DNA of 60,903 bases, taken from assembly GCA_030621085.1 (NCBI GenBank), contig JAUXIJ010000011.1:1-60903 (forward strand), written 5' to 3'. The stretch comes from Candidatus Cloacimonadota bacterium. GTDB lineage: Bacteria > Cloacimonadota > Cloacimonadia > Cloacimonadales > TCS61. Made by a program: the position numbers and the translations under genes. Shown piece by piece: positions 1 to 9,209 of this stretch (position 1 is the stretch's first letter; the number at the start of each line of letters is the position of its first letter). The notes beneath the pieces were generated by a model. That model was not told where the DNA came from. It saw only the letters and a program-made list of their open reading frames with translations, and did no database searches.

Positions 1-3000
1 CCGCTGGAAACATTCTTATCATTTTCACCTTTACCATTCCAGGTAACTGTGTGATAACCAGCTTGTACTGTTCCATCTATCAGGATGCGTACTTTTTGAC
101 CTTTGATGTTGTAAATAGAAATAGAAACGTTCGTATCTTCTTTCAAGCTGTAACTTATGGTAGTTTCAGGATTGAACGGGTTCGGATAAATACTTCTCAG
201 TTCTGTTACTGTTGGAACTGGTAAGCCATCAGCATTTACCTGCACGTGTTCGATTACAGCATCTTCAGAGAGAGCAGACTGATAATCACCGCTATAGACC
301 GCTCTGATATTATAAGTATAAGTTCCGTTTGGTACATCAGGATCCAGGTAAGAAGTCTCCGTAATATCATCTGCTATCATAACAAGATCACGATACACCT
401 TATAATGGGAAAATGCTCTGTTTGGGAGTTCATCCCAGGTTACAAGGATATCCTCTCCCTGAGTTACAGCTTCCGGATTCTGAGGTACAGGCAATGCTAT
501 TGTTACAGGTACAATATTGGAAGACCCGGACTCTCCTTCATCATAAACTGCGGTTACAAAGAAGTTATAATCTCCATTATCAAATGGTGGAGGAAAGTAA
601 AATACTTCTTGAACCATTTCTGCCAATAGGTCACCATTCAGATATATATTGTAGCCGATCAGGTCACGAGTTAATTCATAAGCTTTCATTTCCGATATTT
701 TCTTCTTATCGTTAATTTTATCTTCCATTGCTGGAACATCCCAGGAAAGCTCAACCTCATTATAATTTACAACTATTGCTTCAAGATTTTGGGGTGGTGG
801 CAGATATCCAACACTGATAGGTGGAAAAACAATATAATCTATCCAGCCGCAGTCTGAGCCACCTATAACAGCTTGATCTTTAGTATATTCCCATTTAAAT
901 GTATGACTGCCGGCAGATACAGGATATGTTTCCTGGTTCCAAGCACTTGTTCCGCTCCAGGCTCCCATCTGGGTAGTATCTATATAAAACCGTAGATAAT
1001 CGTAATTAGCTTCGGATGAAACTTTCCGATAAAAGCTGATATCTCCATCTGCAACTACATCAACAGTTAACATCAGTGATGTTGCCTGATTGTGAGAAAT
1101 CGTACCGGACTTTGCACAATAAATTCCTTCATAAGCTCCGGTAGTTGTGATCCAATTTGCATTTCCACCGAACTGCCATTCAAAGGTCTCGAAATTGTTT
1201 GTTTCAAAATCTTCAACCATAATGCCAACAACACAAGATATATTAAAATTCGTGTTATATGTACCGGCATTGGCTGTAATATCCAGGTTAAATGCCAGAA
1301 GTTGTCCGATGGGAGTAATTGTATCCACAGTAAATGTAAAAATTCCATATCCTGTTTGCCCTGAATTCAAATTGCCAAAATAAACATCCCCATTATTCAT
1401 TGTTACATAAGGAGATGTAGTAGATAATAACCCATTGACATCTTCGGCTAATTGAGTGCCGTTATTGCGAATTGAAACCAGCATATCAATTGTTTCCCCG
1501 GGATCGATAAAGCCATTATTATTACCGATCATTTCATCTATTTCATATCCTAAAAAAGCAATATAAACTCCGGTAATTTCACTGATAGATTCAATTGCAT
1601 CCAGGTCAAATCCGGCATCCGGAGCTGTTTGAGTACCGTCTCCATCATCAAGTATCTTCACAAATTGGGCATCTATCAAACCACCATTAGCCAGATCAAA
1701 TTCAGTAGTACCATTTCCAGTTCCCAGCGAATGCCAGGGTCCGTCTATAGTTTCACTTGCAAAACATGTATATCCTTCTGCTGAAGTGTCACCTTCATAA
1801 ATTATTATATCGTTTCCAGGTCCATCAGGAATCGGGTATTGCATATCTACCACTATCCAGCCATTCCTACCGATAGAATAATTTCTGTCATCCGGAGCTC
1901 CAATAACTCCGGGTGTGTCACCTTCATCAGCCGTATTATTGTCCGGGATTCGGCTGCTGCAAATTCGATAAGCATACTGTCCGTCCTGCGGAGTAAGTTG
2001 GAAATCCGTTGCTGTTGAACTATTAGAAGTTACAGTTACACCTGTGATCGTTTGAGTTTCATAACCATTTGCCACGATCGTAATATCGTAAGTTCCTGGC
2101 AGAACATATTTATGGTAGTCACCCACAGCGGGATCTGTATAGGTTGGAAAATAATCGTTAATAAAAACTGCTGCCGTAACCGGATCGCTGGTGTTAACAT
2201 CGGTTACAATTCCTTCCAGACCGTAACCGGAATATTCTATCATAGCCAGCATAGCCGGAACATTTATCTGATAATAATATTGAATCAGTGACGTAGAAGG
2301 ATGCTTGTTGTAAGATATTTCCATCGACCAGCTTATCGCGCCGGCAGCACCATAATTTGTATCTTTTGTGCTGCCATTAATGGGATACATTCCTGTGCAG
2401 CCCTGTCCATATTGCATGTTTGCGTAACCAGATGTAGATGAATATACACCTGCAAGCTGAAGTATGTGACCAAAATCGGGACATTGATCGGCACGATAGC
2501 TCCAGGGACAGGAAATATATTCTGTTCCACTGTGATAGGTAGTATGCACAACGAATTGCCTTCCATAAGTTGCATCTCGTAGAGCTTTTGATTCGGGTTG
2601 AGAAAATGCTCCTGTGCTGCTGCCCCATCCATCCCACATATATCCGCCATCACGGTTAAGGTCAACGTAATTCGCATTTCTACGTGTGTCCATCACACGA
2701 CCATCAGGATTTACACAGTAATAGATCCAGATCTCGCGGTTATCCACCAGGTCTGTAATATTGGGGTCGATACCGTAATCGCGGCATAGATCACGGGCAA
2801 AGCGAATACAATTTTCAGAACATCCTATCTCATCACCGTGAATTCCACCGTCGAACATTACTTCTGCTTCATTCTCATCCAGAGAAACGTTATCGCTTAT
2901 TTTAAGAGCACCCAGTTCCCTTCCCTGTACGGAAGTACCAAACATGTGCTTTTCACAGATGTCGGGAAACGTAGCTGCCAGACTGTCTGCCAGAGCAACA

Positions 3001-3317
3001 ATCTCTGCATAAGTGTGGTAAGCTTCGCGGGTGGGATCCATCGACTGCCAGAAATTCCTGGAAAATTTGTTCAGGTCTTCCCGTTCGATCTTATATCTGA
3101 GCCCGGTGGCTTTTATCATTTCCAGTTCGGATGGAATAACAAATAATAATGCTTCTCCATTGGGATAAACATCTCCATTTAAACGAAGTTCAGCTAATTT
3201 TGCGAGTTCATATTGGTTGTCATAAAATACCCTCACTTCCATTTCGGCATCGCGCCAGGCATAGGAAATGCCGGTAACAAGTATTACAAACATTAATAAA
3301 AATACTAATTTCTTCAT
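1..3317 (-). CDS. Exported M14 zinc carboxypeptidase with C-terminal sorting domain (3' end outside window)
   Basis: The frame is open from the ATG at 3317 to the window edge, giving 1105 codons with the C-terminus missing. Residues 1-20 form a signal peptide. The M14 domain follows: HGDE gives zinc ligands H160 and E163, NPDGR lies near 203, H262 in YHSG is the third ligand, and E333 in SMEISYNKHP fits the catalytic glutamate. A carboxypeptidase-regulatory-like fold follows (about 362-430), then repeated beta-sandwich and fibronectin-type segments, then YPNPFNPETTI and the start of a FlgD-like sorting domain. Family knowledge says such enzymes remove C-terminal residues from peptides outside the cell; export by a type IX-like route is inferred from the C-terminal domain. 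No downstream partner is visible. Confidence 0.93.
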   Translation of the reverse strand, partial: MKKLVFLLMFVILVTGISYAWRDAEMEVRVFYDNQYELAKLAELRLNGDVYPNGEALLFVIPSELEMIKATGLRYKIEREDLNKFSRNFWQSMDPTREAYHTYAEIVALADSLAATFPDICEKHMFGTSVQGRELGALKISDNVSLDENEAEVMFDGGIHGDEIGCSENCIRFARDLCRDYGIDPNITDLVDNREIWIYYCVNPDGRVMDTRRNANYVDLNRDGGYMWDGWGSSTGAFSQPESKALRDATYGRQFVVHTTYHSGTEYISCPWSYRADQCPDFGHILQLAGVYSSTSGYANMQYGQGCTGMYPINGSTKDTNYGAAGAISWSMEISYNKHPSTSLIQYYYQINVPAMLAMIEYSGYGLEGIVTDVNTSDPVTAAVFINDYFPTYTDPAVGDYHKYVLPGTYDITIVANGYETQTITGVTVTSNSSTATDFQLTPQDGQYAYRICSSRIPDNNTADEGDTPGVIGAPDDRNYSIGRNGWIVVDMQYPIPDGPGNDIIIYEGDTSAEGYTCFASETIDGPWHSLGTGNGTTEFDLANGGLIDAQFVKILDDGDGTQTAPDAGFDLDAIESISEITGVYIAFLGYEIDEMIGNNNGFIDPGETIDMLVSIRNNGTQLAEDVNGLLSTTSPYVTMNNGDVYFGNLNSGQTGYGIFTFTVDTITPIGQLLAFNLDITANAGTYNTNFNISCVVGIMVEDFETNNFETFEWQFGGNANWITTTGAYEGIYCAKSGTISHNQATSLMLTVDVVADGDISFYRKVSSEANYDYLRFYIDTTQMGAWSGTSAWNQETYPVSAGSHTFKWEYTKDQAVIGGSDCGWIDYIVFPPISVGYLPPPQNLEAIVVNYNEVELSWDVPAMEDKINDKKKISEMKAYELTRDLIGYNIYLNGDLLAEMVQEVFYFPPPFDNGDYNFFVTAVYDEGESGSSNIVPVTIALPVPQNPEAVTQGEDILVTWDELPNRAFSHYKVYRDLVMIADDITETSYLDPDVPNGTYTYNIRAVYSGDYQSALSEDAVIEHVQVNADGLPVPTVTELRSIYPNPFNPETTISYSLKEDTNVSISIYNIKGQKVRILIDGTVQAGYHTVTWNGKGENDKNVSS

Positions 3318-3499
3318 TATAACTCCTAATATTACTAAGAATATTTTTTGTTTCATTATTAATGCAATATTTATTCCAGAAAGTTAGAGTTAGAATTCCA
3401 AAATATATTAAATTCTCAAACTGATGGGTATTACTAAAAGAAATAATGTTTTGATAAAAGAATTAAATTTATTTATAAATCACATAATTCGGGTTTCAT

Positions 3500-6415
3500 T
3501 TACCAGGAATAAGCCAGTCCCATAGTAATTTCCCGTCCGAAGCTTACATTGCCGGGATTCTTGGTGTAAATGTTGTGTATATGCTCTGTTTCTTCGTGGA
3601 CATATCCAGTTACCGGATTTGTCAGATCTGCATCATCAAAATATGGAGAGCCAGTTTTAATATATGCAAATTCAATATTTTTTTTATCGAACAGATTATT
3701 GATCGTACAATATAGTTTAATTTTTTTATGATTTGAAAACCGAAAATTCTTGGTGATCTTCAGATGTGTAACATCCGTGTATGGTTTCCTGGCATTATTG
3801 GTTTCATAATTCACATCACTGCGATCTGTATAGGGAGTTCCGGAAGCGAAATTATAAAGCAAGTTAATGCTGAAATCATCGCAAGGAAATTTAAACCCGG
3901 TAAACGGAATATAGAGTTCTTCTCCCTTCCTCACCTCCAGAGCCACATTGAAGCCTATACTATGCCGTACATCCCAATCCAGCGGAAACTCCCTCAGGCA
4001 CTGTATATCCTGATTTTCATAATCTAATATCCTGGCATCTGTGCCTTCTGCCCAACCCAGAGAGTAGGAGAGCGAACCGACAAAAAAGTCGGAAAGCATT
4101 TTCTGTAAATTGACATCTACCCCTCTGGCTATTCCATAATTTTCAGAAACATACCTATACCATTGGATCACCGGCTCATTTGGATCATAGGTTTTATCAA
4201 TGCTAATGTAATTATAATTCTTTTTATAATAAACTGTAATATCTGCCACATAATCTTCATTGAATTGATGCTGCAATCCAACTTCACCGGTAATAGTAAC
4301 CTGTGGATCTAAATCAGGATTGGCAATTATGATATTGGTTATCGGTTCTTCACCGGTAACTGCATCGAGCCAAGTAGCATTGGCATATACATATTGCATC
4401 TGTGGAAGCTGGCTCTGGTAACTGAAGGCAAAATGAAGTACATCTTGCAGTGAGATAGCATGAGATACACCCAATCGCGGTGAAACCATTAATTGAAGCC
4501 GTTTATCTTTATCAAATTTTACCCATTCATATTTATTCAAATCATTTAACATCTGATATCTTTCACCTAAATACCAAATATCAAGCCGCAATCCGGCGTT
4601 TACCACCAATCCTTCCCACTCCATCTTATCTTGTATATACCAGGCATATTGCCATGGATACGCTTTAAAACCGTATATATTACCAGATGCTGCTAGTGTT
4701 GCATTAAAGATATCATCCAAGCTATAAAAATAATAATACGATCCACTCCAGGCATTATAAAAACTATCCTGTGGAACCGCATTATTCTCAAGATATTTAT
4801 AATATCGATAGTAAGAAATATCCCAGGGCTGAGTGAGTTTAAATTTCTCGATATGATGCTTTGCAATTTCCAAACCTGTTTTCAGATCATGCACCGGATT
4901 TACCTGCCAGTTAAAATCTGCCTTCATAGTATACGTCTCGTTACTATTATCAATATTCTCTGGATAGACCGATCCGGGACATAAGAAGTAATCTATATAC
5001 TCGTAAACGTAATAGGGATACTCCACTATAGGAAAACCATATCTCCAATATCCTAAATAAGCTGAATCACCAATGTAACCATCTTCTACCAGATAATCGA
5101 TCCATTCACAATTACCAGGTGGATTTTCAGCATAAAGATAAAAGCCATCGGGATCTTTAGCAAAATAGCTATCCAAAGGAACTCCCCTGGGACTTTCTTT
5201 GGTCTTTTTTTGGTATAGGCCCGCTTTGATATTAAGCAGCATATTCGGATTTATCAAGTTGTCATAGGTTATCACAAACTGGTGTTGTGAGCTCTCCTCT
5301 ATTTTATAATGCTGCATTGCATAACGCCAGGCATGATCATACGGCTGCCAGGAATTATCATCTCCTCTTATTGCGAACGTTAACTTTTGTAATGGTGAGA
5401 TCTGGTATTTCAATTTTAAATTCATGTTATACAAATTATACAGCCTGTCACCTGTATTAAAACCAAGAATATCATCTCTGTCTTCATAAGGATTATAAAA
5501 CTCATAATTGTCCCAGACATCATCAAGAAAAAGCAATTCTTCAATCCCGTTTACACCAAAATCATCTTTAAACTCTGAATCGTGCCAATGAGCACTACAA
5601 TTGAAAAAAAACGTTAATTTCTGCTTCAAAAAAGGTAGAACAGGACCGGACAGGGCAAATTTAACTCTATCGGAATTAAGATTGTGAGAAGATAATACAT
5701 GATCGGAATTTATTTCGATCTTACCAGAATAATTCTCTCCACCTTCTTTAGTGATAATATTTATAATTCCGGATTGAGCATTTCCATATTCAGCAGGAAA
5801 GCCACCGGTCATCACTTTCATTTCTTTGATAGCATCAGTATCTATTGTAAGGGCTGCTTCTCCATCCACTATATCATTTATAGATATACCATCGACTAGG
5901 AAAACAACCTCATTTACCTTTCCACCACGTATATGAAGTTTGCCATCTGCCACAATAGCTCCCGCCTGAATAGCGATCAGATCTTCGATATCCTGAACAG
6001 CCACATCTTCGATCGTGGCTTTTGATATTACATTACCCGAACTGGTTTTAAGCCTGTCCACCATCTTTACTCTGGCTTCAGTAACTTGCAGCCCCTCGAT
6101 TTCGGTAGTCGATCTTATTAGTACAATATTCAGTGTTGTGGTTTCATCCGAAATGATCTTAACTGACTTAACTATATGTTTAGTATATGAGATTTGACTG
6201 CAAGTAACTTCATAAACTCCGGGAGCAATATTTCGCAAGATATATTTTCCATTTTCATCTGCCTGAATACCATGCTGAAGTTCTTCGATAAAGATATTGG
6301 CATAAGCAACGGGTTCCCCATCTTCCTTGGTAATCTTCCCTGCAAGTTTACCTGTGGTTCCGGCAAAAAGTGGAATGAAAATTAATACAAAAGCAACAAG
6401 AAAATAAATTTTCAT
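3500..6415 (-). CDS. TonB-dependent outer-membrane receptor with carboxypeptidase-regulatory-like domain
   Basis: 971 residues. A signal peptide (about 1-19, ending near LFAG) precedes a CarboxypepD_reg-like beta-sandwich (about 23-110), a plug domain (about 125-225, with HIRGGKVNEVVFLVDG and GGFPAEYGNAQSGIINI) and a long aromatic-rich beta-barrel ending in the outer-membrane type terminus GLAYSW. It should import or dock a large ligand at the outer membrane using TonB energy; the substrate cannot be read from sequence. It lacks a SusD partner, so a SusC-type glycan role is not supported. The ATG at 6415 has a weak RBS (AGGA). It follows the M14 peptidase gene on the same strand after about 180 bp, so a peptide-related role is possible but unproven. 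Confidence 0.92.
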   Translation of the reverse strand: MKIYFLVAFVLIFIPLFAGTTGKLAGKITKEDGEPVAYANIFIEELQHGIQADENGKYILRNIAPGVYEVTCSQISYTKHIVKSVKIISDETTTLNIVLIRSTTEIEGLQVTEARVKMVDRLKTSSGNVISKATIEDVAVQDIEDLIAIQAGAIVADGKLHIRGGKVNEVVFLVDGISINDIVDGEAALTIDTDAIKEMKVMTGGFPAEYGNAQSGIINIITKEGGENYSGKIEINSDHVLSSHNLNSDRVKFALSGPVLPFLKQKLTFFFNCSAHWHDSEFKDDFGVNGIEELLFLDDVWDNYEFYNPYEDRDDILGFNTGDRLYNLYNMNLKLKYQISPLQKLTFAIRGDDNSWQPYDHAWRYAMQHYKIEESSQHQFVITYDNLINPNMLLNIKAGLYQKKTKESPRGVPLDSYFAKDPDGFYLYAENPPGNCEWIDYLVEDGYIGDSAYLGYWRYGFPIVEYPYYVYEYIDYFLCPGSVYPENIDNSNETYTMKADFNWQVNPVHDLKTGLEIAKHHIEKFKLTQPWDISYYRYYKYLENNAVPQDSFYNAWSGSYYYFYSLDDIFNATLAASGNIYGFKAYPWQYAWYIQDKMEWEGLVVNAGLRLDIWYLGERYQMLNDLNKYEWVKFDKDKRLQLMVSPRLGVSHAISLQDVLHFAFSYQSQLPQMQYVYANATWLDAVTGEEPITNIIIANPDLDPQVTITGEVGLQHQFNEDYVADITVYYKKNYNYISIDKTYDPNEPVIQWYRYVSENYGIARGVDVNLQKMLSDFFVGSLSYSLGWAEGTDARILDYENQDIQCLREFPLDWDVRHSIGFNVALEVRKGEELYIPFTGFKFPCDDFSINLLYNFASGTPYTDRSDVNYETNNARKPYTDVTHLKITKNFRFSNHKKIKLYCTINNLFDKKNIEFAYIKTGSPYFDDADLTNPVTGYVHEETEHIHNIYTKNPGNVSFGREITMGLAYSW

Positions 6416-6526
6416 ATACTATTCCTATTAAACTATCAAGATGATATCTTAAAGCTTGTACAAATATTTGATTTAAAATAAATTTAGTCTATTCTTTTTT
6501 TGATTTATACTTTGGGAGTTTTGCTG

Positions 6527-7144
6527 TTAGAAATTTTCCCCATCAAAACAAACTTCGCTCATATACATCGGGTCCATATCTTTGTAGCGTTCGGTTGTAA
6601 TTGACTGTTTTATTTTTTCTCGGATCTTTTCCTGAATTTCGATCTCCTTTTCAACTTCTTTCAGTGAGACAGTTTCTATTTTTATCAAATCTTGCAATGC
6701 AACGATTCGATATTTTATATCTTTTATTTTATTACTTTTTTCTTTAGCCAGTTTCTTTAATGCTTCAAGTTCGATATTCATCGTTCGTATCTGAAAATCA
6801 TGCTCATCGCGTTTACACATCAACTCATCTATCTTTTCATCTTTTTTGTATAACATTTTTAGAGCAAGAAAATCTCTTTCTTCTTTTTCATTATTAGGTG
6901 AGAGATACCAATATTTACCTTCATCAATAGCGCATTCCAGCCACTCAACTTCTTTTGCTCTTTCGCTTTTTTTGAATTTATCCAGCAAATCCTGTGCTTC
7001 TTTCGTAGGTAAATGCCCGAGTATCATACAAATATTCTTCAGTTCTTCTCTGCTTGTTTCTGTTGAAAATAGTTTTGCTTTAAAGAATTTGTAATGAGTT
7101 TCCGAAAATTTCTTTGGATCTTGAATATCTTTATGCTTTGTCAT
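6527..7144 (-). CDS. Coiled-coil protein of unknown function
   Basis: 205 residues, no signal peptide, rich in K and E. Residues about 95-185 look like a long coiled coil (KEKSNKIKDIKYRIVAL and the following EVEKEIEIQEKIREKIKQ stretch). The N-terminal part (about 1-90), with ILGHLPTKEAQDLLDKFK and the aromatic segment KYWYLSPN, may be a small helical domain. A good Shine-Dalgarno (AAGGAGCACAA) precedes the ATG at 7144. I do not recognise the family. It lies alone between the TonB receptor gene and the ATPase gene and is probably cytoplasmic. The codon pattern looks like a real gene. Confidence 0.75.
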   Translation of the reverse strand: MTKHKDIQDPKKFSETHYKFFKAKLFSTETSREELKNICMILGHLPTKEAQDLLDKFKKSERAKEVEWLECAIDEGKYWYLSPNNEKEERDFLALKMLYKKDEKIDELMCKRDEHDFQIRTMNIELEALKKLAKEKSNKIKDIKYRIVALQDLIKIETVSLKEVEKEIEIQEKIREKIKQSITTERYKDMDPMYMSEVCFDGENF

Positions 7145-7354
7145 TTGTGCTCCTTATATTTTACATTTTGATGGTTAATGAATTCTTATATAAGAGTTTT
7201 GTCAAAGTAATATTATTTCTAAATCCTCATTTCGTTTCGTTCTTTCCCCCTTCCGTTAGTAGCTGTACACATATCAGGGAGATTAGATTGTCTCATCAGT
7301 AACCAGATTTAATAAAGACTGGGAAACGGAGCAAAGGTGAGAGAATTCTACAAC

Positions 7355-8716
7355 TCATTTCTCCAATTCGAACACGAGATTACCATTATCGGGATAAATA
7401 GATCCGGTGTGTATCCGGTATGCTGCAATCTCCGGGATATTCGCCGCTTTTGTTCTCAGTTTTTCCATAACAGATGAAGTTATTTTCTGTTTATTCCGTT
7501 TGACTTCAAATAAGTAGGCATCCTTTGTGTCATCTTTTAAAATTATCACATCCACTTCAACTTTACCTTTTCTGTCCCAATAATTACCAATTCTGGTAAA
7601 GTTGATTTTTAAGGGATTCTCTTCGATTATTGTGCGGATCGTCATTTTTTCCAGCATTCTACCGCTGAATTGTTCCAGACTTGATAAAAGGCTTTGAATT
7701 GCCTGCTCTTTTTGCCCTATCTCTTTCAGGTATCTCCTAGGTTCCACCAAAGCAAACCAGAAGGTAAAAAAGTTATCCTGCAGATAATACCGTCCTTTCC
7801 GTGAGCTGACCCTGCTTTTTTCGGTAACTGGAATTCTCCGTTCGATAAGCTGGTAAATATCTTCCAAATTTTTCAGATAGACACTTGCTTCCTTGATACC
7901 GGTAAACTGCTCGATCTCGCTTAAAACCCTGCGTCTTTTGGCAATGGCAGAAAGCACCGAAAAATAGGAAACATAGTCCTTCCCAAACTCTTCACGCAAA
8001 ATGTTTTCTCCCTCTTCCCATATCCAATCTTTTTCCAGAAATAGCTTTTTTAAGCGGTTTGAAAACAATTTGTCTTTGTAGAAATCGATCTCTTCCCAAT
8101 ATTTGGGCACGCCGTCGAATATTGCGAAAAAGAATAACTTTTCTTTTTGCGAAGTAATTCCCTGATCTTTAAGAAATTGTGCCTGATCTGTTAGAGAAAG
8201 ATATGATAAATTAATTATTTCGGATGCTCTACCGAAAAGAGGTTCTTTTGTTCCCTTGAAAATTCTCTCCATCAAGGAATGAGATGAACCGCTTATTATC
8301 AGAAGAAGCGCTGAATTATCTTTCTTTAGATCATATACTTTTTGAAATATCGAATAAACTTCGGGATTTGTATATGAAAAATTTTGAAATTCATCGAAGA
8401 TCACACTAAGAGGATTCTGTTTTGAATAGTCGAACAGAAAATTAAGTAAATCTTCTATATCCCTGAATTCACCGAAAAATACATCACCCAATGCTTCTTT
8501 GATCTGAACCGACCAATCCCGCAGCAATTCAGTTACTTTCTTTCTGGTTACAAAAAAATAGAGATGGGAAAAATCTGAAGTTGCTTCCAGAGCCAACCTG
8601 GTCTTCCCAATTCTTCTGCGACCGGATATTACCAAAATTTTGGAAATTCCTGTTTTTACCTGATTCCAGTAACTTCTAATTTTATCGATCTCTGCGCTTC
8701 TTCCATAGAACTTCAT
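7355..8716 (-). CDS. AAA-type ATPase with C-terminal DUF234-like nuclease-fold domain
   Basis: 453 residues. Walker A is GRRRIGKT (32-39) and Walker B is SVIFDEFQNF (about 105-112). A winged-helix-like middle part (about 255-330, KEASVYLKNLEDIYQLIERR) is followed by the DUF234-type C-terminal region with EVDVIILKDD and YLFEVKRNKQ, a pattern like the PD-(D/E)xK nuclease core. Length and order match the archaeal-type ATPase/DUF234 family found in many bacteria. The biological role of this family is unsettled; toxin-like or mobile-element roles have been suggested. GGAGG precedes the ATG at 8716 by 7 nt, and an inverted repeat lies just upstream. Confidence 0.88.
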   Translation of the reverse strand: MKFYGRSAEIDKIRSYWNQVKTGISKILVISGRRRIGKTRLALEATSDFSHLYFFVTRKKVTELLRDWSVQIKEALGDVFFGEFRDIEDLLNFLFDYSKQNPLSVIFDEFQNFSYTNPEVYSIFQKVYDLKKDNSALLLIISGSSHSLMERIFKGTKEPLFGRASEIINLSYLSLTDQAQFLKDQGITSQKEKLFFFAIFDGVPKYWEEIDFYKDKLFSNRLKKLFLEKDWIWEEGENILREEFGKDYVSYFSVLSAIAKRRRVLSEIEQFTGIKEASVYLKNLEDIYQLIERRIPVTEKSRVSSRKGRYYLQDNFFTFWFALVEPRRYLKEIGQKEQAIQSLLSSLEQFSGRMLEKMTIRTIIEENPLKINFTRIGNYWDRKGKVEVDVIILKDDTKDAYLFEVKRNKQKITSSVMEKLRTKAANIPEIAAYRIHTGSIYPDNGNLVFELEK

Positions 8717-8735
8717 AAGCTAACCTCCACTAGGG

Positions 8736-8752
8736 TAACCTGCGTTAGGTTA
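8736..8752. promoter_or_regulatory. Inverted repeat upstream of the DUF234 ATPase gene
   Basis: TAACCT-gcgtt-AGGTTA, perfect 6-bp arms, 20-36 bp upstream of the ATG at 8716. A further TAACC copy lies at 8721-8725, between the repeat and the start. The position suits an operator, but no regulator can be assigned. Confidence 0.35.
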
Positions 8753-8898
8753 GTAAATTTGTCAAGGAGAAGTTTGTCTTAGTGAGAGAGTGACGGAAGA
8801 CTGGGATATAGGGAGCATTGAATATTATTCTGTTTTGAACCAAGAGGTTTTCCCAATTCAAATAATTCAATTTTTTTGATCAATCAATCTGTTCAACT

Positions 8899-9004
8899 CC
8901 TTCCTAAGTTTCTGCTTGGGAAGGCAGTAATGTATGAAGCTTCTGCTTGATAACGAAATAGAATTTCGTGTCTTATTCCATTCCCAACTGGAAAGTTAGG
9001 AATG
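8899..9004. repeat. Cluster of three intergenic hairpins
   Basis: The 493-bp gap between the ATPase gene and the RND pump gene holds no credible gene. It contains three foldbacks in series: CCTTCC..AAG/CTT..GGAAGG at 8899-8924, ACGAAAT-aga-ATTTCGT at 8953-8969, and CATTCC.AAC/GTT.GGAATG at 8979-9004. A relative of the first (GTTCC..GGAAC) occurs at 56038-56061. This looks like repetitive intergenic DNA. Confidence 0.6.
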
Positions 9005-9030
9005 AGAAAACGAGACGTTTGCGATACAAA

Positions 9031-9061
9031 AAAAACGTGGCGAAGAAAAACTTCGCCACGT
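9031..9061 (-). terminator. Rho-independent terminator of the PadR-regulated RND operon
   Basis: Perfect 11-bp stem ACGTGGCGAAG/CTTCGCCACGT with a five-base loop (9035-9061). Read on the minus strand it is followed directly by a run of T, so it terminates transcription leaving the pump gene that ends at 9210. Confidence 0.85.
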
Positions 9062-9209
9062 GATTTAATCTTCATGGTAAAAATCGCTCCACTTGCCTGG
9101 TGTAACCTCTACCCTCCGTAGCTGTGCTACTGCGGAGGACGGGTTGGCGAAGACTTGTACGCTCCGTGATTACTTTCCTTAGCGTACTTAGCGCCTTTGC
9201 GGTGAAATT

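Noticed and set aside
246..715. Two overlapping plus-strand frames of 127 and 100 codons
   Set aside because: Antisense to the fibronectin-type part of the M14 peptidase, which is continuous on the minus strand.
3500..6415. SusC-type glycan importer
   Set aside because: No SusD-like gene or glycoside hydrolase lies nearby; only a general TonB receptor is supported.
8893..9075. A 60-codon minus-strand frame
   Set aside because: It runs through three hairpins and the operon terminator, has no RBS, and is best explained by structured repeats.
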